DNA of 17,181 nt, from positions 1 to 17,181 of the forward strand of contig CAYNHL010000080.1 of NCBI GenBank assembly GCA_964397015.1, given 5' to 3'. Origin of the DNA: MADRE2 sp964397015 (lineage in GTDB: Bacteria; Desulfobacterota; Desulfobacteria; Desulfobacterales; Desulfobacteraceae). Positions 1 through 5,333 of the stretch are shown here, piece after piece. The position numbers and the translations under genes were made by a program. A model generated the notes under the pieces. It searched no databases. It saw only the letters and a list, made by a program, of their open reading frames with translations, and was not told the origin of the DNA. Each line of letters opens with the position of its first letter. Within the stretch, counting starts at the first letter, position 1.

Positions 1-474
1 TTTTGTGAGCGATTGAAATATGAAGGATTGACCCTGCCTGCAATAGTAATGACCGGTGGATTTGCAAGTGAGGATCAAGTATTTAAAGGTCTGGCCTATG
101 GGGATGGACATGTCCTGGGAATTGGCTTGTGCCGGGCTTCAATGGCTGCTGCCATGACCGGAAAAACAATTGGTGAACAGATAAAGGCTGGAAATGTGCC
201 GGAAAGATTTAAACCATATGGTTCAACAATTGAAGAAATATTCTGTGATCTTCCTGATTTGCGTGCCATTTACGGTACCAGGGCAAATCAATTTCCCACA
301 GGAGCCATCGGTGTTTTTTCTTATCTCAATAAAATTGCATTTGGATTAAAGCATTTTGCTGCCCTGAATCGGAAATTCAACATGGACCTTCTGGACAAAA
401 GTGACCTCATTCCACTGACATCCGAAGCAAGGGCCTTGATGGCAAACAAGTGGTTTAAGCCGTTAAAAAAATGA
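1..474 (+). CDS. FMN-binding glutamate synthase family protein, C-terminal part (5' end outside window)
   Basis: The frame is open from base 1 to the TAA at 474, so this is the C-terminal ~157 residues of a longer gene that begins left of the window. A TTG at 13 is not a credible start. The motif TGGFASEDQVFKGLA near the beginning, followed by GIGLCRASMAAAMTGKTIG, matches the phosphate-binding end of the FMN barrel in glutamate-synthase-like proteins. The later segment with FPTGAIGVFSYLNK and NRKF, ending in a 'DLIPLTSEA' stretch, fits the C-terminal tail of stand-alone FMN-binding glutamate synthase family proteins in anaerobes. In that family the enzyme uses FMN to move electrons; the true substrate of stand-alone members is often unknown. 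The canonical glycine-rich tail motif before RKF is altered here (ALNRKF). The family call is from memory of conserved motifs and is fairly secure; the specific reaction is not known. Confidence 0.7.
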   Translation, partial: FCERLKYEGLTLPAIVMTGGFASEDQVFKGLAYGDGHVLGIGLCRASMAAAMTGKTIGEQIKAGNVPERFKPYGSTIEEIFCDLPDLRAIYGTRANQFPTGAIGVFSYLNKIAFGLKHFAALNRKFNMDLLDKSDLIPLTSEARALMANKWFKPLKK

Positions 475-535
475 CCTACGGATATCACGCTGAAGATGGC
501 TTTGCCAGCACCACGTCGGTCCCGGGGAGACAAAA

Positions 536-988
536 ATGAAATCAGTGGAACATAGTATGACATTTACGCTGCCGCAGCCGGTATCAAGGGTTTTTCCTCT
601 TTTCAGTCCTGAAGGGGAAAAACACTGGGTTCCCGGATGGGACTATGAGAATGTCATGGGCACAAAGGAGCTGCGTGAGGACTATGTGTTTTTGACAAAG
701 TCTCATGACCACGCTGCGGCCGAGGCGGTCTGGCTGGTAAAAAGATACCGTCCGGATGACCATTTTGTGGAGTTTTACAAGGTTGAACCCGGTGACAAGG
801 TCGGGATTGTGAAAGTATGCTGTGATGCCCTGGCCGACCAGACCACACAGGTTGCGGTTACCTACAGGTATATTGCGCTCTCTGAGACGGGAGAAGCCTT
901 TATCTCGGGATTCATAGCTGAGGCATACAGGGAATTTATCTCAGAGTGGCAAAGGCTCTTGTCAGATTATTTTGCCGCAAAAGACTGA
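536..988 (+). CDS. SRPBCC (START-like) family protein
   Basis: A 150-residue protein with the layout of a helix-grip (SRPBCC/START-like) domain. It has an N-terminal beta strand and the 'RVFPLFSPEGEKHWVPGWD' region that corresponds to helix 1-2 and the conserved Trp-containing turn. Alternating beta strands follow, and a long C-terminal amphipathic helix (from about residue 125 to the end) would close the ligand cavity. Such proteins bind hydrophobic ligands or act as cyclases or hydrolases, but no catalytic signature is visible, so no reaction is assigned. The start ATG is supported by GGGGAG about 8 bases upstream. The gene follows the preceding one by 61 bases and its stop lies just before a second SRPBCC gene. 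Base composition is clearly more GC-rich than the AT-rich sequence that begins right after it. Confidence 0.75.
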   Translation: MKSVEHSMTFTLPQPVSRVFPLFSPEGEKHWVPGWDYENVMGTKELREDYVFLTKSHDHAAAEAVWLVKRYRPDDHFVEFYKVEPGDKVGIVKVCCDALADQTTQVAVTYRYIALSETGEAFISGFIAEAYREFISEWQRLLSDYFAAKD

Positions 989-1013
989 TCCGGGCTCCAG
1001 CTTAAGTGGAAAA

Positions 1014-1400
1014 ATGTTAATAAAATATCTTAGTGATCATATTTCTCTTCGCTGGGTAAAAGGTAAACCATGGGAAGTAGGATCGATTGTAAAAGCTAAA
1101 GAATATATTCACGGTGTAGTTCATACATTGAAATTTGTCGTAACTGAAATGATTCCTGATCGGCTAATTGAATATACACCAACTTTCTGGTTGTACCGTA
1201 TCTTCATTCCAAAAAATTCATTTATAATTGAACAAAAACCAGGAGGCTGTATTTTCAAGGCAGTTGGATGTTATAGAGTGGGCCGGATTGGAAAATTGTT
1301 TGCAAAAAGAAGAATTGATGAAGGCATGGCTTCAATAAAAAAGCACCTTCGAGAAGAGGGAGAGTTTTTAAAGAAAAGTGTTGAGAAACAGGACCTGTAA
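1014..1400 (+). CDS. SRPBCC family protein, N-terminally shortened (possible pseudogene)
   Basis: The protein reads as the distal three quarters of an SRPBCC (START-like) domain: 'SDHISLRWVKGKPWEVGS', then strands with 'RLIEYTPTFW' and 'IPKNSFIIEQK', and a C-terminal helix with 'KKHLREEGEFLKKS'. Family members normally carry about 30-35 further N-terminal residues (strand 1 and the first helices, with a pattern like 'ekVfeflsD'), and these are missing. The upstream frame is open only back to a TAG at 915-917 and is occupied there by the tail of the previous gene. A TTG at 972 would add 14 residues that do not resemble the family. ATG 1014 was chosen because of the nearby AGTGGA and the family alignment. 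Sequence is AT-rich from about 1010, unlike the gene before it, suggesting a junction. It could be a decayed gene or a short functional variant. Confidence 0.55.
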   Translation: MLIKYLSDHISLRWVKGKPWEVGSIVKAKEYIHGVVHTLKFVVTEMIPDRLIEYTPTFWLYRIFIPKNSFIIEQKPGGCIFKAVGCYRVGRIGKLFAKRRIDEGMASIKKHLREEGEFLKKSVEKQDL

Positions 1401-1404
1401 TCGG

Positions 1405-1449
1405 GTAGCCGGGTAGGCGGCCATTCAATGAGTGGTCCACCCGAAGCCT
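1405..1449 (+). repeat. Imperfect inverted repeat between SRPBCC and DUF3795 genes
   Basis: The gap contains a nested imperfect palindrome. CCATTC and GAGTGG pair (one G-U) across a three-base loop, and GGGTAGG upstream pairs with CCACCC downstream with one bulge. An alternative outer pairing is CGGGT with ACCCG. No T-run follows, so it is not a classical intrinsic terminator. It could be a transcript-folding element between genes or a relic of recombination. The exact limits are approximate. Confidence 0.35.
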
Positions 1450-1471
1450 GAAATGAATTAAAGGAGGCACA

Positions 1472-1882
1472 ATGGATTACGAACAAATGACGGCACCCTG
1501 CGGACTTGATTGTTTTAATTGTATTGTATTTTTGGCAAATGATAATGAGGAAATACGCGCTCACGTTGCAAAAGCAACCGGGATTCCACCTGAGAAGGTT
1601 TCCTGCAAAGGATGTCGGAATGAAAAAGGGAAGTGTCCTGTCATACCTATGCCGTGCAATGTTTATCCATGTGCAGAAAAAAAGGGAATCAAATTTTGTT
1701 TCGATTGTTCTGACTTTCCGTGCGATCACCTTCATCCATATGCCGATCAGGCAACTAAGCTCCCGCATAATACCAAGGTTTTCAATCTGTGCTTAATAAA
1801 AAAAATGGGGCTGGAAGAATGGGCAAAAGAAAAAGCTAAAAGTGTTAAGGATGTATATTTTTCAGGCGATTGGAAGTTATAG
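1472..1882 (+). CDS. DUF3795 domain protein, Cys-rich
   Basis: A complete 136-residue protein of the DUF3795 family. The N-terminal signature 'APCGLDCFNC' (C10, C14, C17) is followed by 'CKGCRN' (C45, C48), C55, C62, C67, then 'CFDCSDFPC' (C76, C79, C84) and C107: twelve cysteines in all. The spacing suggests zinc or iron-sulfur ligands. The family is small, cytoplasmic and common in anaerobic bacteria and archaea, and its biochemical role is not established. There is no signal peptide or membrane segment. The start ATG is strongly supported by AAAGGAGG six to eight bases upstream, one of the best ribosome binding sites in the window. The gene is AT-rich like its left neighbour and stands alone, with about 70 bases on each side. 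Confidence 0.85.
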   Translation: MDYEQMTAPCGLDCFNCIVFLANDNEEIRAHVAKATGIPPEKVSCKGCRNEKGKCPVIPMPCNVYPCAEKKGIKFCFDCSDFPCDHLHPYADQATKLPHNTKVFNLCLIKKMGLEEWAKEKAKSVKDVYFSGDWKL

Positions 1883-1958
1883 TGACCCCGCTTGACTCAC
1901 CAAATGCGCTCAATCCCGGACCTTAAAAATTACTGCAAAATTCAAGGTGGGAGGAAAA

Positions 1959-2189
1959 ATGAAAAGTTTATCTTTAAAATTGCTCTGTCTGTTATTTATT
2001 TTAATCAGCACTTTAGCTCATGCTGATACTCAGAATTTCCAAGTCGGTGTCGGCGGTACAATAAAGGTCAAGAACAGGGTTTTATTCGCTTATGTATACA
2101 GCCTCTACGAATCCGAAAAAGATATCAACTGGACAAAATCAAAATCAATAGAGTGGATAGATTCGATATTAAAGCTTAACAGAAAGTAA
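1959..2189 (+). CDS. Short exported hypothetical protein, possibly truncated
   Basis: With ATG 1959 (GGGAGG six bases upstream) this encodes 76 residues. The first 23 form a clear Sec signal peptide: Lys-containing start, a Leu/Ile-rich core and a cleavage site after 'LAHA'. An upstream in-frame ATG at 1947 is less well supported. The mature part is only about 50 residues and contains 'VGVGGTIKVKNRVLFAYVYSLY'; I do not recognise the family with confidence. The segment up to about residue 55 looks like the start of a periplasmic beta-rich domain. The last 20 residues are Lys/Ser/Ile-rich and unlike it, and the same frame continues past TAA (2187-2189) to another stop near 2260. This suggests a truncated or fused gene end, but a genuinely small protein cannot be excluded. 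Confidence 0.45.
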   Translation: MKSLSLKLLCLLFILISTLAHADTQNFQVGVGGTIKVKNRVLFAYVYSLYESEKDINWTKSKSIEWIDSILKLNRK

Positions 2190-2552
2190 AAGCTTTTTAT
2201 AAGATGCACTCGATCCAGATCAACCATGCCAAAAAATTTATACAGGCTCCTTATGAAGCTTTCAATGTCTGACGGTTGGCTGGGGTAGTCGTTAACGGGA
2301 AAACCAATCCAGGTGCTTGAGGGCAGCGGATGGTTTCTGGGAGAAAATGATTCCAGAATTCCCGCCTGCACCGGCGACATACTGGCTTCGCTTTTTGGTC
2401 TAATTTGTTGTAATTTCTTATCGATTGTGTTAATGTTTTTTTAATTCAAATTGAAGCACATGCTGGTACGTTACTGATTCCATTTCGCACTGGTTATTCC
2501 GGCTCTATCAGGGTATTTATTTTTTACAGCGAGCTGAAAAGGAGCATATCCA
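2190..2552 (+). other. Gene-poor interval before the chemoreceptor gene, possible decayed sequence
   Basis: About 360 bp without a convincing gene. The reading frame of the preceding short gene continues after its stop, through a TAG near 2260, to a TAA near 2444, giving open segments that match nothing I recognise. A reverse-strand open frame (2105-2380) is equally unconvincing. A motif around 2350-2380 (ATTCCCGCCTGCACCGG) resembles the degenerate intergenic 'ATTCCCGCCTGC...' repeats seen in many proteobacterial chromosomes, but its mirrored half is not intact. The last 100 bases are AT-rich and should hold the chemoreceptor promoter; I could not pick a convincing -35/-10 or sigma-54 pair. 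Confidence 0.4.
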
Positions 2553-4274
2553 ATGAAAATTACCGGCAAATTAATCTGTCTGGTCATTTCCGGTGTGGTG
2601 GTCATGGGCGCTGTTACGGCCGCACTGTCGATCCGTTCCATTCAGAACAGTGGAAAAAACGAGTTGATCTCCACCAGGGCGCTTCTGGTGTCCGGCAAAA
2701 AGGAAAAGCTTAAAGACATTGTAGAAAGCGTGTACACCATCGTCGAAATGGTTGATTCAAAAGAAGAGGCACAAAAAATCGTAAAATCAATTCGATACGG
2801 TGAAAACAAAACCGGATATCTTTGGATCAACAATACGGACGAGCCCTTTCCTACCATGGTCATGCATCCCATCTCGCCGCAGTTGGATGGCCAGGTGATG
2901 GACGATCCGAAATACAATTGCGCCATGGGAAAAGAACAGAATCTGTTCATCGCCATGGTCGAGGTGGTCAAAAAGGGCGGCGACGGATATGTCCCCTATG
3001 ATTGGCCCAAACCGGGTATTGAAGATAAACTGTTCCCGAAGCTTTCTTATGTGAAACTGGTGGAAAAATGGGGATGGATTATCGGTACCGGGGTATATAT
3101 CGATGATATCGATGCTGCCATGGCGGACGTTGAGGCCGGGCTCAACCGGGAAATAAAAGACCAGGTCTGGAAAATGATCGGCAGCATTCTGGCCGTATGC
3201 GCGGTCATTATCCTGGTGACGGTCTTGCTGTCAAAAATGGTGTTCGCTTCTCTCAGAACGGTAAATGAAATGATCAAAGATATCGCTCAGGGCGAAGGCG
3301 ACCTGACGAAACGCCTGACAGTCATGTCAAAGGATGAGGTTGGCAGTCTGGCAAACTGGTTCAATCTGTTTATTGAGAAACTGCAGGGTATCATCGTGAA
3401 CATTGCCGGTTATTTGGGCAGATTGAACAGCACCTCCGCCAATTTGCTGACCATTTCAAAAGAAGTATCGACCAGTGCCGACAACATGTTTGAAAAAACC
3501 AATGCCTTTGCAGCAGCCGTGGAACAGATGAGTGCAAACATGTCTTCAGTGGCTTCGGCCTCGGAAGAGTCATCAACCAATATCAATATGGTCTCTGCTG
3601 CTGCTGAGGAAATGACGGCAACCATCGGTGAAATTGCAAACAATACGGAAAAAACCCGCACATCCAGTATCAATGCTGTGGAAAAAACAAAGGAAGCCTC
3701 TGACAATATTGGTTACCTGACCACTTCGGCCAGGGAAATCGGTAATGTGGTGGAAACTATCAATGATATTTCTGAACAGACCAACCTGCTGGCATTGAAT
3801 GCCACCATCGAGGCGGCCCGTGCCGGGGAGGCCGGCAAGGGATTTGCTGTTGTGGCAGCAGAAATCAAAGAACTGGCAAGGCAGACTGCCGATGCCACAC
3901 TTGAAATCAAAGAAAAAATTGAAAATATCCAGAACGCCACCCGGGAGACGGTCGGACAGATCGAGGAGATCGGAACCAGCATTACCGATGTCAATCAAAT
4001 GATCGATACCGTGGCCTCTGCCGTGGAAGAGCAGACCGCCACCACCAGTGAGATCGCCAACAACGTTGGCCAGGCCGCTGCGGGAATCCAGCAGGTCAAT
4101 GAGAGTGTCGCCCAGAGTGCTGAGGTTGCAGACCAGATGGCCCGGGACATTTCAGACATCAACAAGACGGCGGGCGATATGTCCAGGAGCAGTACCCGTG
4201 TGGAAAAAAGCGTGGATGATTTAAACCAGCTGTCCGGCGAGCTGAAAAAAACAGTCGATCAGTTCAAGGTCTGA
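2553..4274 (+). CDS. Methyl-accepting chemotaxis protein with single Cache domain
   Basis: A 573-residue transmembrane chemoreceptor. TM1 spans about residues 7-27, and the periplasmic sensor about 32-205. The sensor carries the single-Cache hallmarks 'GYLWINN' (88-94), 'HPISPQLDGQ' and, near the membrane, 'KWGWIIGTGVYIDDID'. TM2 is about 208-231, HAMP about 231-284, and the long cytoplasmic coiled coil about 290-570. The highly conserved CheA/CheW-contacting hairpin 'DISEQTNLLALNATIEAARA' and its 'GEAGKGFAVVAAEIKELA' continuation lie at about 405-443. Family knowledge: sCache chemoreceptors often sense small organic acids; the ligand here is unknown. There is no C-terminal pentapeptide tether for CheR. 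The start is set by AAGGAG nine bases before ATG. No che genes are adjacent, so it is an orphan receptor gene with about 90 bases before the next gene. Confidence 0.95.
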   Translation: MKITGKLICLVISGVVVMGAVTAALSIRSIQNSGKNELISTRALLVSGKKEKLKDIVESVYTIVEMVDSKEEAQKIVKSIRYGENKTGYLWINNTDEPFPTMVMHPISPQLDGQVMDDPKYNCAMGKEQNLFIAMVEVVKKGGDGYVPYDWPKPGIEDKLFPKLSYVKLVEKWGWIIGTGVYIDDIDAAMADVEAGLNREIKDQVWKMIGSILAVCAVIILVTVLLSKMVFASLRTVNEMIKDIAQGEGDLTKRLTVMSKDEVGSLANWFNLFIEKLQGIIVNIAGYLGRLNSTSANLLTISKEVSTSADNMFEKTNAFAAAVEQMSANMSSVASASEESSTNINMVSAAAEEMTATIGEIANNTEKTRTSSINAVEKTKEASDNIGYLTTSAREIGNVVETINDISEQTNLLALNATIEAARAGEAGKGFAVVAAEIKELARQTADATLEIKEKIENIQNATRETVGQIEEIGTSITDVNQMIDTVASAVEEQTATTSEIANNVGQAAAGIQQVNESVAQSAEVADQMARDISDINKTAGDMSRSSTRVEKSVDDLNQLSGELKKTVDQFKV

Positions 4275-4367
4275 CGTATCGATGGACAAAGACGGTAACT
4301 GGCGAGTTTCAGGATATTACATCAATTGAGGCCCAGAGACTCAATGCCTTGCCTGGGGTAAAGACGT

Positions 4368-4706
4368 ATGAAGCAGATTTCATTTGACGAATTTTTGAAA
4401 GTGGAGCTACGGGTTGGAAAGATCATAAGTGCTGAAGTTTTTGCCGAAGCAAAAAAGCCGGCATACATTTTGGAGGTTGATTTCGGCCAGGAGATCGGCA
4501 TCCGGAAATCCAGCGCTCAAGTGACCGACCTTTATTCTCCAGACGAACTGATTGGAAAGCTGGTCGCAGGGGTTGTGAACTTTCCCGAAAAACAGATCGG
4601 TCCCATCATGTCACAATGCCTGATCACCGGGTTTCATAACGAACAGTCACAGGTGGCACTGTGTGTGCCGGACAAGCCGGTTCCCCTGGGTACGAAGCTT
4701 CTTTGA
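4368..4706 (+). CDS. csaA: tRNA-binding protein / export-related chaperone CsaA
   Basis: A complete 112-residue stand-alone tRNA-binding (OB-fold, EMAP-II-like) domain. Recognition is from the order 'VELRVGKI' (12-19), 'KPAYILEVDFG' (30-40), 'IRKSSAQVT' (45-53), 'VNFPEKQIGPIMSQ' (70-83) and a C-terminal 'PDKPVPLGTKL'. Together these are the CsaA family pattern, and the length is the family's usual 108-112. CsaA dimers bind tRNA-like ligands and were described in Bacillus as helping protein export. The paralogous domain occurs at the C-terminus of methionyl-tRNA synthetase, but no synthetase domain is present here. The protein is cytoplasmic. The start ATG has GGGG/TAAAGA upstream, a moderate ribosome binding site. 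It follows the chemoreceptor gene by 93 bases on the same strand; a functional link is not apparent. Confidence 0.92.
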   Translation: MKQISFDEFLKVELRVGKIISAEVFAEAKKPAYILEVDFGQEIGIRKSSAQVTDLYSPDELIGKLVAGVVNFPEKQIGPIMSQCLITGFHNEQSQVALCVPDKPVPLGTKLL

Positions 4707-4812
4707 AAATATTTGCAGACAAGGCAAATTCAGCAGGGGAAGAAAGACGCACCTGGCAGTTCCATATTCCATTACTGGATCACCGCTTGCATGGAAAAAA
4801 AGAATGGTTATC

Positions 4813-4841
4813 TTGTGATGTGTATCTAAAGATACTGTAAA
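4813..4841 (+). promoter_or_regulatory. Candidate sigma-70 promoter for fmdB-like gene, with palindrome in spacer
   Basis: TTGTGA (4813-4818) and TGTAAA (4836-4841) are separated by exactly 17 bases, each matching the consensus at four of six positions. The predicted transcript would start near 4848, about 29 bases before the ATG at 4877. The spacer contains a perfect 6-2-6 inverted repeat, GTATCT-AA-AGATAC (4822-4835), ending right at the -10 box. That is the position of a repressor operator. The promoter call is by consensus only. Confidence 0.5.
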
Positions 4842-4876
4842 CTATGAGTATGGTATTAAAACCCGGGAGGTGCCGA

Positions 4877-5068
4877 ATGCCAATTTTTGAATACCAGTGC
4901 AACACCTGTTCTCATGAATTTGAAAAACTGGTGTTTGCAAGCGATGAAGAGGATATCGCCTGTCCGGCCTGCGACAGCCGTGAGGTCACCAAAAAGATGA
5001 GTGCCACCAGTTTTATGGGCTCCAGCATGGGGACCTGTGCGGCGGGTGCGCCTAAAGGCTTTTCATGA
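4877..5068 (+). CDS. FmdB-type zinc ribbon protein
   Basis: A 63-residue protein starting MPIFEYQCNTC, the typical opening of FmdB-family putative regulatory zinc ribbons. Four cysteines in two CxxC pairs (C8/C11 and C29/C32) form the zinc site. After the ribbon comes a 25-residue tail with 'SSMGTCAAGAPKGFS', including one further Cys; Gly/Ser/Cys-rich tails are common in the family. The family was named after a gene in a formamidase cluster, and its role is mostly unknown. The start is ATG 4877, because GGGAGGTG lies just upstream and because the family begins with MP(I/T)(F/Y)EY; an in-frame ATG at 4844 would fall before the predicted transcription start. It is followed after 265 bases by the YcaO gene on the same strand. 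Confidence 0.88.
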   Translation: MPIFEYQCNTCSHEFEKLVFASDEEDIACPACDSREVTKKMSATSFMGSSMGTCAAGAPKGFS

Positions 5069-5082
5069 GCCGGCTGAATTCA

Positions 5083-5101
5083 GGACGGCCGGGTGCCGTC
5101 C
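5083..5101 (+). terminator. GC-rich hairpin after the fmdB-like gene
   Basis: GGACGGC (5083-5089) and GCCGTCC (5095-5101) form a perfect seven-pair stem with a five-base loop, beginning 14 bases after the stop codon. A run of five T (5116-5120) follows only after a 14-base gap, so it is not a textbook intrinsic terminator. It may act as an attenuator or 3' stabiliser. Two weaker foldbacks follow (GTGTT/AACAC at 5129-5141; CCGGCCG/CGGCCGG at 5145-5176). Confidence 0.45.
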
Positions 5102-5248
5102 AGGGAGTTGAATACTTTTTGAGTGAATGTGTTTCGAACACTCACCGGCCGCTCCACACTCCTGTCTTTCGGCCGGGTCAATGGGGGTGCGATGTTCCTT
5201 ACTGCCATGAGCCACCGGGATGAGCTTTTTGACCTGACATTACGATGC

Positions 5249-5277
5249 TGGACTGGAATACTACATTGTGATATATT
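5249..5277 (+). promoter_or_regulatory. Candidate sigma-70 promoter for the YcaO gene
   Basis: TGGACT (5249-5254, four of six matches) and TATATT (5272-5277, five of six) are separated by 17 bases. The transcript would start near 5284, about 50 bases before ATG 5334. This implies the YcaO gene can be transcribed independently of the upstream zinc-ribbon gene. Consensus match only. Confidence 0.45.
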
Positions 5278-5333
5278 GATGCATTTACAGATTTGCTGAA
5301 AAAATAGCGGACAAAATGTCAAAGGAATCCAAA

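Noticed and set aside
2105..2380. 91-codon reverse-strand open frame in the gene-poor interval
   Set aside because: No ribosome binding site or recognisable motif; it overlaps the exported-protein gene and is Phe/Ser/Ile-rich, as expected for the antisense of AT-rich DNA.
2340..2380. Complete intergenic palindromic repeat of the ATTCCCGCCTGC type
   Set aside because: Only one arm is recognisable; the expected complementary GGGAAT arm is not present, so it is at most a degenerate remnant.
1..2552. Integron cassette array (several small genes with intervening foldbacks)
   Set aside because: No attC core sites (RYYYAAC...GTTRRRY) could be found flanking the genes, and there is no integrase.
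5080..5322. 80-codon reverse-strand open frame between the zinc-ribbon and YcaO genes
   Set aside because: It starts at TTG within the YcaO start region with no ribosome binding site, and no conserved pattern is visible.
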